Shown in pieces: positions 7,089 through 16,058 of a DNA stretch of 29,461 nucleotides. The position numbers were made by a program, and so were the translations under genes. The stretch is from NCBI GenBank assembly GCA_023388235.1, contig JAEWGQ010000262.1, positions 1 to 29,461 on the forward strand. The letters are read 5' to 3'. The notes under the pieces are model-generated. The model saw nothing but the letters and a program-made list of their open reading frames with translations. It was not told the DNA's origin and made no database searches. This DNA is from Actinomycetes bacterium (GTDB taxonomy: Bacteria; Actinomycetota; Actinomycetes; Actinomycetales; Cellulomonadaceae). How positions within the stretch are numbered: the first letter of the stretch is position 1; each line of letters starts with the position of its first letter.

Positions 7089-7186
7089 CGTCGAGAAATC
7101 GCACGCCCGCGCGTACCGGGGAGGCACCGCCTCGTCACGAACCGGTTCCGCACGCACCCCACCGCACCTCTCAGCAAGGAACACCT

Positions 7187-8608
7187 GTGTCACCGGCACG
7201 CCGCCCGTCCCCGTCCCCGACCCGCACCCGCCGCCCCTCGACCGCCCGCTCGCCGCGCGCGCCCCGCACGCCCGGCACCGGCCGGCTCCGCCGGACCCTG
7301 CACCGCACGCCGCGCGCCCCCCACCGGCGCCCCGCCGCCGACGGCGCCCCCGCGCCCCGCAACGCCACCCTCGCGGCGCTCGGCGTCCGGAACTTCCGCC
7401 TCTACGTCTCCTCGCAGGTGCTCACGAACACCTGCGGCTGGGCGGCCCGCGTCGCCCAGGACTGGCTGGTGCTCAGCCTCACCGGCTCCGCCGCGCTCGT
7501 CGGCCTCACCGTCACGCTGCAGTTCGTGCCGATGCTGCTGCTCGGCCTCGTCGGCGGCGTGGTCGCCGACCGCTACCCGCGGCGCCGCGTGCTCATGGTG
7601 ACGCAAACCGTCTTCGGGCTGTCGACCCTCGCGGTCGGCGTGCTCGCGCTGTCCGGGCACGTCCGGGCGTGGCACGTGCTGCTCGCCGCGTTCGTCAGCG
7701 GGCTCGCCACGGTGTTCGACAACCCCGCCCGCCAGGCGTTCGTGCACGAGGTCGCCGGCCCCGAGCACCTGCGCCAGGCGATCAGCGTGAACTCCGCGGT
7801 GTTCCAGCTCGGCGGCCTCGTCGGTCCGGCCGTGGCGGGGGCGCTCATCGGCGCCGTCGGCGAGGGCTGGACGTTCCTGCTCAACGCCGTGGCGTGCCTG
7901 GCCGCCGTCGCGCTGCTCGCCGTCATGCGCGCCGGGGAGCTCACCGCCGCCCCGGTCGTCGCGCGCGCCAAGGGCCAGCTCCGCGAGGGACTGGCGTACG
8001 TGCGGCGGTCGCCGCGGATCCTGTGGTCGGTGGTCCTCGTCGGGTTCGTCGCCGTCACCGGCGTGAACATGGCGACCGTGCTCGCGGCGTACACCGACCA
8101 GGTGTTCCGCACCGACGCCGGCGGCTACGCGCTGCTCACCTCGATGCTCGCGGTCGGCGCCCTCGCCGGCGCGCTGCTGTCCACCCGCCGCCGCGGCAGC
8201 CGCATCACGCACCTGGTGCTGCTGGCCGGCGTCATCGGGCTGCTGCAGCTGCTGGCCGCCGCCGCCCCGTCCAAGCCCGTGTTCGTCGCCGTGCTCGTCG
8301 CCATGGGCCTGGTCACGCTGCTGTACCTCACGGGGTCCAACACGCTCGTGCAGACGACCGTCGCCACCCACGTGCGCGGCCGGGTCATGGCGCTGTACGT
8401 GCTCGTGCTGCTCGGCGCGCAGGCCGTGTCCGGCACGCTCGTCGGCTGGGTGTGCGAGCACCTCGGCGCCCGGGCCGGCATGGTCGCCTGCGGCGTCGGC
8501 CCGCTGCTCGGCGCTGTCGTCGTCGGCCTCGCGCTCGCCCGCCGCGCCGAGGGCGGCACCCGCGCGACGGTCCGCCGCTTCACCAGCCGGGAGACCGTCC
8601 CCGCCTGA
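7187..8608 (+). CDS. MFS transporter, DHA3/EntS-like exporter
   Basis: The product is a 473-residue membrane protein of the major facilitator superfamily, in the drug:H+ antiporter-3/enterobactin-exporter-like branch (MFS_3 type). About 60 proline/arginine-rich residues precede LAALGVRNFRLYVSSQVL, where the fold starts. The A-motif is GGVVADRYPRRRVL after TM2. ATVFDNPARQAFVHEV and AISVNSAVFQLGGLVGPAVAG are typical of this branch. Ten to twelve hydrophobic segments follow in order. The GTG at 7187 has AGGA 6 nt upstream; the frame is open to 7082, but the upstream codons look like leader. The substrate is unknown (a siderophore, drug or metabolite). It is divergent from, and likely controlled by, the LysR gene. 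Confidence 0.88.
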   Translation: MSPARRPSPSPTRTRRPSTARSPRAPRTPGTGRLRRTLHRTPRAPHRRPAADGAPAPRNATLAALGVRNFRLYVSSQVLTNTCGWAARVAQDWLVLSLTGSAALVGLTVTLQFVPMLLLGLVGGVVADRYPRRRVLMVTQTVFGLSTLAVGVLALSGHVRAWHVLLAAFVSGLATVFDNPARQAFVHEVAGPEHLRQAISVNSAVFQLGGLVGPAVAGALIGAVGEGWTFLLNAVACLAAVALLAVMRAGELTAAPVVARAKGQLREGLAYVRRSPRILWSVVLVGFVAVTGVNMATVLAAYTDQVFRTDAGGYALLTSMLAVGALAGALLSTRRRGSRITHLVLLAGVIGLLQLLAAAAPSKPVFVAVLVAMGLVTLLYLTGSNTLVQTTVATHVRGRVMALYVLVLLGAQAVSGTLVGWVCEHLGARAGMVACGVGPLLGAVVVGLALARRAEGGTRATVRRFTSRETVPA

Positions 8609-8677
8609 CGCGCCGCGTCGGCACGGGCGGCGCCGGCGGCAGCGGCGCGGGCGGCACGGCGGGCCCGGAGTTTCTGG

Positions 8678-8683
8678 GAAGAT
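8678..8683 (+). promoter_or_regulatory. Candidate -10 box for valS
   Basis: GAAGAT in the context TGGGAAGATGGG, an extended -10-like sequence, lies 8 nt before the ATG at 8692. The transcript would have a leader of only a few nucleotides. No T-box or other long leader structure fits in this space. Confidence 0.4.
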
Positions 8684-8691
8684 GGGTGACC

Positions 8692-11406
8692 ATGACCGAC
8701 CTGCCTCCCGCCCCGCACGCCGCCGCCCCCTCGACCGCCCCCGTGGCGGGCGTACGCGCGGTACGCGAGGTACCGGACCGGGTGTCGCTCGACGGGGTCG
8801 AGGAGCGCTGGGACGGCGCGTGGACCGCGCAGGGCACGTACACGTTCGACCGGACGCGCACGCGCGAGCAGGTGTACTCCATCGACACCCCGCCGCCCAC
8901 GGTCTCCGGCTCGCTGCACGTCGGGCACGTCTTCTCCTACACGCACACCGACGTCGTCGCCCGGTACCGCCGGATGCGCGGCGCCGAGGTGTTCTACCCG
9001 ATGGGCTGGGACGACAACGGGCTGCCGACCGAGCGCCGCGTGCAGAACTACTTCGGCGTCCGCTGCGACCCGTCGCTGCCGTACGACCCGGACTTCGAGC
9101 CGCCGCACGTCGGCGGCGAGGGCAAGAGCGTCAAGGCCGCCGACCAGGTGCCGATCAGCCGGCGCAACTTCGTCGAGCTGTGCGAGCGCCTGACCGTCGA
9201 GGACGAGCAGCAGTTCGAGGCGCTGTGGCGCCGGCTCGGCCTGTCGGTCGACTGGGCCATGACGTACCAGACCATCTCCGCCGAGGCCCGCGCCGTCGCG
9301 CAGCAGGCGTTCCTGCGGAACCTGGCCCGCGGCGAGGCGTACCAGGCGGAGGCCCCGGGCCTGTGGGACGTGACGTTCCAGACCGCCGTCGCGCAGGCCG
9401 AGCTGGAGGCGCGCCCCTACCCCGGCGCGTTCCACCGGGTGGCGTTCCACCGCGACGGCGCCGAGCCGGTGCACATCGAGACGACCCGCCCCGAGCTGCT
9501 CCCGGCGTGCGTCGCGCTCATCGCGCACCCGGACGACGAGCGCTACCAGCACCTGTTCGGCACCACGGTGACGAGCCCGCTGTTCGGCGTCGAGGTGCCC
9601 GTGCTGGCCCACCCGGCCGCCGAGCCGGACAAGGGCGCGGGCATCGCGATGTGCTGCACCTTCGGCGACCTGACGGACGTGCAGTGGTGGCGCGAGCTGC
9701 AGCTGCCGACCCGCTCGGTGATCGGCCGCGACGGCCGCCTGCTGCGCGAGGTGCCGGAGTGGGTCACGTCCGCGGAGGGCCGCGCGGCGTACGAGGAGAT
9801 CGGCGGGAAGACGACGTTCTCGGCGCGCGAGGCGGTCGTGGCGGGGCTGCGCGCGTCGGGCGACCTGGACGGCGAGCCGGCGCGGACCGAGCGCATGGCG
9901 AACTTCTTCGAGAAGGGCGACAAGCCGCTCGAGATCGTCACCTCCCGCCAGTGGTACATCCGCAACGGCGGGCGCGACGCGGACCTGCGCGCCGCGCTGC
10001 TCGCCCGGGGGCAGGAGCTCGGGTTCCACCCGGACTTCATGCGGGTCCGGTACGAGAACTGGGTCGGCGGCCTCAACGGCGACTGGCTGGTGTCGCGGCA
10101 GCGGTTCTTCGGCGTGCCGTTCCCGGTCTGGTACCCGCTCGACGCGGACGGCCGGCCGGACCACGACCACCCGCTGCTCCCGTCCGAGGACCAGCTCCCC
10201 GTCGACCCGTCGTCCGACGTCCCCTCGGGCTACACCGCGGACCAGCGCGGCGTGCCGGGCGGCTTCGTGGGCGACCCCGACATCATGGACACCTGGGCGA
10301 CGTCGTCCCTGTCCCCGCAGATCGCGGGCGGCTGGCGCTCCGACCCCGACCTGTTCGAGCGGGTGTTCCCGATGGACCTGCGCCCCCAGGGGCAGGACAT
10401 CATCCGCACCTGGCTGTTCTCGACGGTGGTCCGCTCGCACCTGGAGCACGGCGGCCTGCCGTGGCGGGACGCCGCGATCAGCGGCTGGATCCTCGACCCC
10501 GACCGCAAGAAGATGTCGAAGTCCAAGGGCAACGTCGTCACGCCGATGGGCCTGCTCGAGGAGCACGGCTCGGACGCGGTGCGGTACTGGGCGGCGAGCG
10601 CCCGCCTGGGCACCGACGCGGCGTTCGAAGTCGGCCAGATGAAGATCGGCCGCCGCCTCGCGATCAAGGTGCTGAACGCGTCCAAGTTCGCGCTCTCGTT
10701 CGGCCCGGCGGAGCAGGGCGCGTCCGCGCTCGACCCGTCGCTGGTCACCGACGCGCTGGACCGCGCGATGCTCGCCGGACTGGCGGACGTCGTCGAGCGG
10801 GCGACCGCGGCGCTGGAGGCGTACGACCACACCCGCGCCCTGGAGCTGACGGAGACGTTCTTCTGGACGTTCTGCGACGACTACCTGGAGCTCGTGAAGG
10901 ACCGCGCCTACGGGGCGGGCGCCGGCGCCGCCGACGTGACGCCGGAGACCGCCTCGGCCCGCGCGGCGCTGAACCTGGCGCTCGACGTGCTGCTGCGCCT
11001 GTTCGCGCCGGTCCTGCCGTTCGCGACCGAGGAGGTCTGGTCGTGGTGGCGCGAGGGCTCGGTGCACCGCGCCCCGTGGCCGACGGCCGAGCCGCTGCGC
11101 GCGGCGGCCGGTGACGGCGACCCGTCCGTGGTCGCGGCGGCGGGCGCGGCGCTGGCGGCCCTGCGCAAGGTCAAGTCCGAGGCCAAGGTGTCGATGCGCA
11201 CGGAGATCCTCCGCGCCCGGCTGGAGGTCCCCGCGGCGCTGCTGCCGGGCGTCCGGGTGGCGCTGGCGGACGTCCGCGCCGCGGGCCGGGCGACGGGGAC
11301 GCTCGACGTGGTGGAGGTGCCGGACGGCCCCGAGGCCGCCGTGGTGGCCCGCGACGCCGAGCTGCTCCCGCCGGAGCCGAAGGAGCCGAAGCAGCCGACG
11401 GCCTGA
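8692..11406 (+). CDS. valS: Valine--tRNA ligase (archaeal-like type)
   Basis: This 904-residue class Ia synthetase charges tRNA-Val with valine and edits misactivated threonine. The HIGH-type motif is HVGH (residues 76-79) in PPPTVSGSLHVGHV. KMSKS is exact (607-611). The editing domain lies between, with IETTRPELLPACVAL. The segment MGWDDNGLPTERRVQNYFGV replaces the GTDHAGIATQ of E. coli ValS; this variant is known from archaea and some actinobacteria. The C-terminal anticodon-binding domain is rich in helices (TETFFWTFCDDYLELVKDR). The C-terminus has KVKSEAKVSMRTE but no long coiled-coil arm like that of E. coli ValS. Its ATG lacks a strong Shine-Dalgarno. It is probably transcribed alone: a perfect hairpin follows. 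Confidence 0.96.
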   Translation: MTDLPPAPHAAAPSTAPVAGVRAVREVPDRVSLDGVEERWDGAWTAQGTYTFDRTRTREQVYSIDTPPPTVSGSLHVGHVFSYTHTDVVARYRRMRGAEVFYPMGWDDNGLPTERRVQNYFGVRCDPSLPYDPDFEPPHVGGEGKSVKAADQVPISRRNFVELCERLTVEDEQQFEALWRRLGLSVDWAMTYQTISAEARAVAQQAFLRNLARGEAYQAEAPGLWDVTFQTAVAQAELEARPYPGAFHRVAFHRDGAEPVHIETTRPELLPACVALIAHPDDERYQHLFGTTVTSPLFGVEVPVLAHPAAEPDKGAGIAMCCTFGDLTDVQWWRELQLPTRSVIGRDGRLLREVPEWVTSAEGRAAYEEIGGKTTFSAREAVVAGLRASGDLDGEPARTERMANFFEKGDKPLEIVTSRQWYIRNGGRDADLRAALLARGQELGFHPDFMRVRYENWVGGLNGDWLVSRQRFFGVPFPVWYPLDADGRPDHDHPLLPSEDQLPVDPSSDVPSGYTADQRGVPGGFVGDPDIMDTWATSSLSPQIAGGWRSDPDLFERVFPMDLRPQGQDIIRTWLFSTVVRSHLEHGGLPWRDAAISGWILDPDRKKMSKSKGNVVTPMGLLEEHGSDAVRYWAASARLGTDAAFEVGQMKIGRRLAIKVLNASKFALSFGPAEQGASALDPSLVTDALDRAMLAGLADVVERATAALEAYDHTRALELTETFFWTFCDDYLELVKDRAYGAGAGAADVTPETASARAALNLALDVLLRLFAPVLPFATEEVWSWWREGSVHRAPWPTAEPLRAAAGDGDPSVVAAAGAALAALRKVKSEAKVSMRTEILRARLEVPAALLPGVRVALADVRAAGRATGTLDVVEVPDGPEAAVVARDAELLPPEPKEPKQPTA

Positions 11407-11466
11407 GCCGCCGGGCCGTCCGGCCTGAGCCGCCGGGCCTTCCGGCCTGAGCCGTCGGACCGGTCG
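11401..11466 (+). repeat. 22-bp tandem repeat over the valS stop codon
   Basis: Three units of 22 bp start GCCTGAGCCG at 11401, 11423 and 11445. Units 1 and 2 differ at one base; unit 3 has diverged in its second half. The first unit contains the valS TGA (11404-11406), so the repeat arose from the end of the gene and copies the stop codon. Confidence 0.8.
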
Positions 11467-11475
11467 GTCTGCGCA

Positions 11476-11515
11476 CGCGACAGGGCGCGCACCTCCGGGT
11501 GCGCGCCCTGTCGCG
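11476..11515 (+). terminator. Strong hairpin after valS
   Basis: A perfect 18-bp stem (11476-11493 with 11498-11515) closes on a TCCG tetraloop. Only TCTGC follows, so there is no U-tract, but the position, 70 nt after the valS stop and before the next promoter, fits termination. Confidence 0.8.
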
Positions 11516-11604
11516 TCTGCGGGGCCGGGTGGGTGGCGGCGGCCCGTCCGCCGTGCGGGAACCGTGGCAACCTGGGACTCTCGTCCCACAGCACCCGGTT
11601 ATGC

Positions 11605-11629
11605 ATACGTATCGTCTCCGACGTATAGT
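11605..11629 (+). promoter_or_regulatory. Promoter and possible operator of the ABC importer
   Basis: TATAGT (11624-11629) is a good -10 and is among the few AT-rich spots in the region. Inverted arms ATACGT (11605-11610) and ACGTAT (11621-11626) are 10 nt apart, and the right arm overlaps the -10. ATACGTAT (11605-11612) is also a palindrome by itself. This suggests a repressor site on the promoter. Transcription would start near 11636. Confidence 0.5.
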
Positions 11630-11662
11630 CTTGCGGCTGGTTTCCACACGAGGAGTTCCCCG

Positions 11663-12481
11663 ATGCGCACCCGTCATCTCGCCGCCCTGCCCGCCGCCGT
11701 CACGGCCGCCCTGCTGCTCGCCGCCTGCGGGGGTGGCAGCGGCTCCGGCGACGCGACCACCGAGGGCGGCGTGCCCCTCGTGCAGGCCGGCTCGCTGACC
11801 GTCTGCACGAACCCGCCGTTCGAGCCCTTCGAGTTCGAGGAGGACGGCCAGATCGTCGGCCTCGACATGGACATCGTCGGCGAGGTCGCCGCCGACCTCG
11901 GCGTCGACCTCAACGTGAAGGTCACCCCGTTCGAGGGCATCCAGTCCGGCGCCGACGTCAACAGCGGCAACTGCGACATCGTCGCCTCGGGCCTGACGAT
12001 CACGGACGAGCGCCAGGAGAAGATGGACTTCTCCGACCCGTACTTCGACGCCGACCAGGGCCTGCTCGTGCCCGAGGGCTCCGGCATCGACGGCGTGGAC
12101 GCGCTGGAGGGCAAGTCCATCGCCGTGCAGCAGGCCACCACCGGCGAGAGCTGGGCGCAGGACAACGGCCTCACGACGGTCCAGTTCCAGGACCTCGGCC
12201 TGCAGGTCCAGGCGCTCAAGACCGGCCAGGTGGACGCCGTCGTCAACGACATCGCGGTGCTCGGGGCGTTCGTGTCCGAGGGCTTCGAGGTCGCCGCGAC
12301 GTTCCCGACCGGCGAGCAGTACGGGCTCGGCATGAAGAAGGGCAACACCGCCCTGCTCGACGCCGTGAACGCCACGCTGGACCGCATCCACGAGGACGGC
12401 ACGTACGACGCCATCTACACCGAGCGCGTGGGCACCGCGCCGTCCGGCGCCTCGGCCTCGCCGACCGCCTCGGACGGCTGA
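11663..12481 (+). CDS. Polar amino-acid ABC importer, substrate-binding lipoprotein
   Basis: This 272-residue extracytoplasmic receptor captures an amino acid and delivers it to the permease. The signal peptide ends in the lipobox LAAC (Cys 22), so the mature protein is lipid-anchored, followed by a GGGSGSGD linker. The SBP_bac_3 fold follows: LTVCTNPPFEPFEFEEDGQIVGLDMDI, GNCDIVASGLTITDERQEKMDFSDPYF, then the hinge strands GKSIAVQQATTGE. The conserved Thr/Arg ligand motif appears as TITDERQEK. A low-complexity Ser/Ala/Thr tail ends the protein. GAGGAG lies 7 nt before the ATG. It is the first gene of a three-gene operon. The ligand class (glutamate, glutamine or another polar amino acid) is inferred from the family, not from specific residues. 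Confidence 0.92.
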   Translation: MRTRHLAALPAAVTAALLLAACGGGSGSGDATTEGGVPLVQAGSLTVCTNPPFEPFEFEEDGQIVGLDMDIVGEVAADLGVDLNVKVTPFEGIQSGADVNSGNCDIVASGLTITDERQEKMDFSDPYFDADQGLLVPEGSGIDGVDALEGKSIAVQQATTGESWAQDNGLTTVQFQDLGLQVQALKTGQVDAVVNDIAVLGAFVSEGFEVAATFPTGEQYGLGMKKGNTALLDAVNATLDRIHEDGTYDAIYTERVGTAPSGASASPTASDG

Positions 12482-12482
12482 G

Positions 12483-13324
12483 GTGACCACGACGTCCTCC
12501 GCGCCGGGTCCCGGGGCGATCACCGCCCCGCGGACCCGCTGGAGCCCGCGGCGCCGCGCCCGGGCGTTCCGGACCGCGCAGTACGCGCTCATCGTCGTCG
12601 TCCTGGTCGCCCTGGCGTTCGCGATCGACTGGTCCAAGATCGGCGAGAACTTCTTCAACGTCGAGGCCGCGCGCGACGTGCTGCGGCTCGTCCCGCGCGC
12701 GCTGCTGAACACCCTGCGGTACACGTTCGCGGGCTTCGCGGTCGGCCTGTCGCTCGGCACGCTGCTCGCGCTGATGAAGCTGTCGTCCGTGCGGGCGTAC
12801 CGGTGGATCGCGACCGTCTACATCGAGTTCTTCCGGGGCATCCCGGCGCTGCTCGTCGTCATCTCCTTCGGGTACGCGGTGCCGATCGCGCTCGGCGTGC
12901 AGATCGGCTCGATCACCCTCAAGGCGGCGCTCGCGCTCGGCATGGTGTCGGCCGCCTACATCGCGGAGACGCTGCGCGCCGGCCTGCAGGCCGTGCCCCG
13001 CGGCCAGGTCGAGGCCGCCCGGTCGCTCGGCATGTCGCACGGCCGGACGCTGCGCAGCGTCGTCGTGCCGCAGGCGTTCCGCATCGTGCTGCCCCCGATG
13101 ACCAACGAGTTCATCCTGCTCACCAAGGACACGTCGCTGATCTTCCTGCTCGGCCTGGCCGCCGACCAGTACGACCTGACGTACGTGGGCCGCGAGGCGC
13201 TGAACAGCGCGTCCGGCGGCCTCACGCCGCTGTTCCTGATCGGTGGCTGCTACCTGCTGATCACCCTGCCGCTCGGGCAGCTCGCCCGGTACCTGGAGAA
13301 GCGCACCGGCGCGAGGAGCCGCTC

Positions 13325-13328
<4 letters not shown>
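12483..13328 (+). CDS. Amino-acid ABC importer permease
   Basis: This 281-residue inner-membrane permease belongs to the HisM/GlnP (BPD_transp_1) family. After a basic N-terminus it has a first membrane segment ([14 protein letters not shown]), then the family hallmark [28 protein letters not shown], then [14 protein letters not shown], a standard signature of polar amino-acid permeases. The cytoplasmic EAA loop reads [29 protein letters not shown]; it docks onto the ATPase. Only one permease gene is present, so a homodimer is expected. The GTG at 12483 follows the upstream TGA after a single base, so it is translationally coupled, and its last 4 nt (ATGA) overlap the ATPase gene. Confidence 0.93.
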
Positions 13329-14089
<761 letters not shown>

Positions 14090-14126
14090 CGCCGCCGTCC
14101 GCGCCGGTGGGTGGCGCCCCGCCGGA

Positions 14127-14132
14127 TAGCAT
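14127..14132 (+). promoter_or_regulatory. Candidate -10 box for the acyl-CoA synthetase gene
   Basis: TAGCAT fits TANNNT in otherwise GC-only sequence between the ATPase and the synthetase. It implies a leader of about 60 nt. No -35 is evident. Confidence 0.35.
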
Positions 14133-14198
14133 GCGGGACGGCACCGTCGCGCCCGGCGCGGCCCGCCCGCGGCCCAGCCCACCCGACCAGGAGCACCG

Positions 14199-16013
14199 AT
14201 GCGCGAGTTCAGCGCCGACACCCCCGTCCCGCACGACCCGACGCTGACCGTCCCCGGCCTGCTGCTGCAGCGGCTCGCGCGCGGCGCGTCCGGCGTCATC
14301 ATCGAGCGGTCGGCCGGCCTGGGCGGGTCGTGGACCCCCGTCACGGTCGCCGAGTTCGTGGCGGAGGTGACCGCGCTCGCGAAGGGCCTGGTGGCGCGCG
14401 GGCTGGAGCCCGGCGACCGCGTCGCGATCATGTCCCGCACCCGCTACGAGTGGACGCTGACCGACTTCGCGGTGTGGTTCGCCGGCGGCGTGGGCGTGCC
14501 GGTCTACGAGACCTCGTCGGCCGAGCAGGTGCAGTGGATCCTGTCCGACTCCGGCGCCTCGCTGGTGGTCGTCGAGACGGCCGCGCACGCCGCGGTCGTC
14601 GGCCAGGTCCGTGCCGAGGTCCCGGCGGTGCGCGACGTGTCCGTCATCGACGAGGGCGGCCTCGCCCAGCTGGTCGCCGCGGGCGCCGGGGTGCCGGACG
14701 CGGAGATCGAGCGCCGCCGCTCCCTGGCCGCCGCCGGCGACCTCGCGACGATCATCTACACCTCCGGCACCACCGGCCGGCCGAAGGGCGTCGAGCTCAC
14801 GCACGGCAACTTCGTGGACAACGCCCGCAACGGCGTCGCCGCGCTGGCCGAGGTGTGCGCCACGCCGGGCTCCCGGACGCTGCTGTTCATGCCGCTGGCG
14901 CACGTGTTCGCCCGGTTCATCCAGATGGTCGCGATCGAGGCGGGCTCTCCGCTGGGGCACACCCCCGACACCCGCAACCTGCTGGCGGACTTCGCGTCGT
15001 TCCGGCCGACGTACATCCTCGCCGTGCCGCGGGTGTTCGAGAAGGTGTACAACTCCGCGGAGCAGAAGGCCGGGCACGGGTTCCGGCTCAAGATGTTCCG
15101 CTGGGCCGCGAAGGTGTCGATCACCTACTCGCGCGCGCTGGAGACCCCGGCGGGCCCGTCCGCGCAGCTGCGCGCCGCGCACGCGGCCGCGACCGCCCTC
15201 GTGCTGCGCAAGCTCAAGGACGCCATGGGCGGCGACCTGCGGTACGCGATCTCCGGCGGCGCGCCGCTCGGCGAGCGCCTGGGCCACTACTTCCGCGGGC
15301 TCGGCCTGGTCGTGCTCGAGGGCTACGGCCTCACCGAGACGACCGCCCCGTCCGCGGTGAACCGGCCCGGCCTGGTGAAGATCGGCACCGTCGGACCGGC
15401 CTACCCCGGGACCGCCCTGCGGGTGGGCGAGGACGGCGCCGTGTACGCCAAGGGCCCGCACGTGTTCCGCGGGTACCACGACAACCCCGGCGCCACGGCC
15501 GAGGTGCTCGACGCGGACGGCTGGTTCGCGACCGGCGACATCGGCACCCTGGACGACGACGGCTACCTGCGGCTCACCGGCCGGGCGAAGGAGCTCATCG
15601 TCACCGCCGGCGGCAAGAACGTCGCGCCCGCCGTGCTCGAGGACCGGTTCCGCGGGCACCCGCTGGTCAGCCAGGTCGTCGTCGTCGGCGACGGCCGGCC
15701 GTTCATCGGCGCGCTCGTGACGCTGGACGCCGACATGCTGCCCGGCTGGCTGACCATGCACGGCCTGCCGCCGATGGACGTGCGCACCGCCGCCCAGCAC
15801 CCCGAGGTGCTCGCCGCCCTGGACCGGGCCGCGGCCCGCGCCAACGAGGCCGTGTCCCGCGCCGAGTCCATCCGCAAGATCCGGGTGCTCGACGGCGACT
15901 TCACCGAGGCGAACGGCTACCTCACGCCGTCGCTCAAGGTGAAGCGCGCCCTGGTCCTCAAGGACTTCGCGGCCGACGTCGACGAGCTGTACGTCGACAC
16001 CCGCCAGAAGTAG
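14199..16013 (+). CDS. Long-chain fatty acid--CoA ligase (AMP-dependent synthetase)
   Basis: This 604-residue enzyme activates a fatty acid as acyl-AMP and then transfers it to CoA. The AMP-binding P-loop is TSGTTGRPKG (residues 188-197). Then come LPLAHVFARF-like FMPLAHVFARF, RVFEKVYN (linker-gate region typical of long-chain ligases and FadD15), GGAPLGERLGHYF, GYGLTETTAP (adenine and catalytic Glu), and DGWFATGDIG...GRAKELIVTAGGKNVAP with the hinge. The C-terminal KVKRALVLKDF supplies the catalytic Lys region. Length and order match the FACL/FadD15 branch. AGGAG lies upstream of the ATG. It is a solo gene, ending in a convergent terminator. Confidence 0.93.
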   Translation: MREFSADTPVPHDPTLTVPGLLLQRLARGASGVIIERSAGLGGSWTPVTVAEFVAEVTALAKGLVARGLEPGDRVAIMSRTRYEWTLTDFAVWFAGGVGVPVYETSSAEQVQWILSDSGASLVVVETAAHAAVVGQVRAEVPAVRDVSVIDEGGLAQLVAAGAGVPDAEIERRRSLAAAGDLATIIYTSGTTGRPKGVELTHGNFVDNARNGVAALAEVCATPGSRTLLFMPLAHVFARFIQMVAIEAGSPLGHTPDTRNLLADFASFRPTYILAVPRVFEKVYNSAEQKAGHGFRLKMFRWAAKVSITYSRALETPAGPSAQLRAAHAAATALVLRKLKDAMGGDLRYAISGGAPLGERLGHYFRGLGLVVLEGYGLTETTAPSAVNRPGLVKIGTVGPAYPGTALRVGEDGAVYAKGPHVFRGYHDNPGATAEVLDADGWFATGDIGTLDDDGYLRLTGRAKELIVTAGGKNVAPAVLEDRFRGHPLVSQVVVVGDGRPFIGALVTLDADMLPGWLTMHGLPPMDVRTAAQHPEVLAALDRAAARANEAVSRAESIRKIRVLDGDFTEANGYLTPSLKVKRALVLKDFAADVDELYVDTRQK

Positions 16014-16019
16014 GCCGCG

Positions 16020-16054
16020 CGGGTCCGGGCGGGCGCACCGCCCGCCCGGACCCG
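16020..16054. terminator. Bidirectional terminator between convergent genes
   Basis: A perfect 15-bp stem (16020-16034 with 16040-16054) with loop GCACC sits between the synthetase stop (16013) and the stop of the minus-strand gene (16059). It would serve both directions. No T-run is present. Confidence 0.8.
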
Positions 16055-16058
16055 GCCG

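Noticed and set aside
6553..8691. In-frame extension of valS upstream through the MFS region
   Set aside because: The extension codes for Arg/Pro-rich sequence overlapping the real MFS gene; the ValS family starts near 8692.
8609..8691. T-box or other riboswitch before valS
   Set aside because: The gap is only 83 nt and the predicted transcript starts almost at the ATG, leaving no room for a specifier stem.
8125..11589. Very long open frame on the minus strand opposite valS
   Set aside because: It is the mirror of the valS coding strand in GC-rich DNA: its product is low-complexity Arg/Gly/His/Ala with no domains, while the valS frame has all synthetase motifs.
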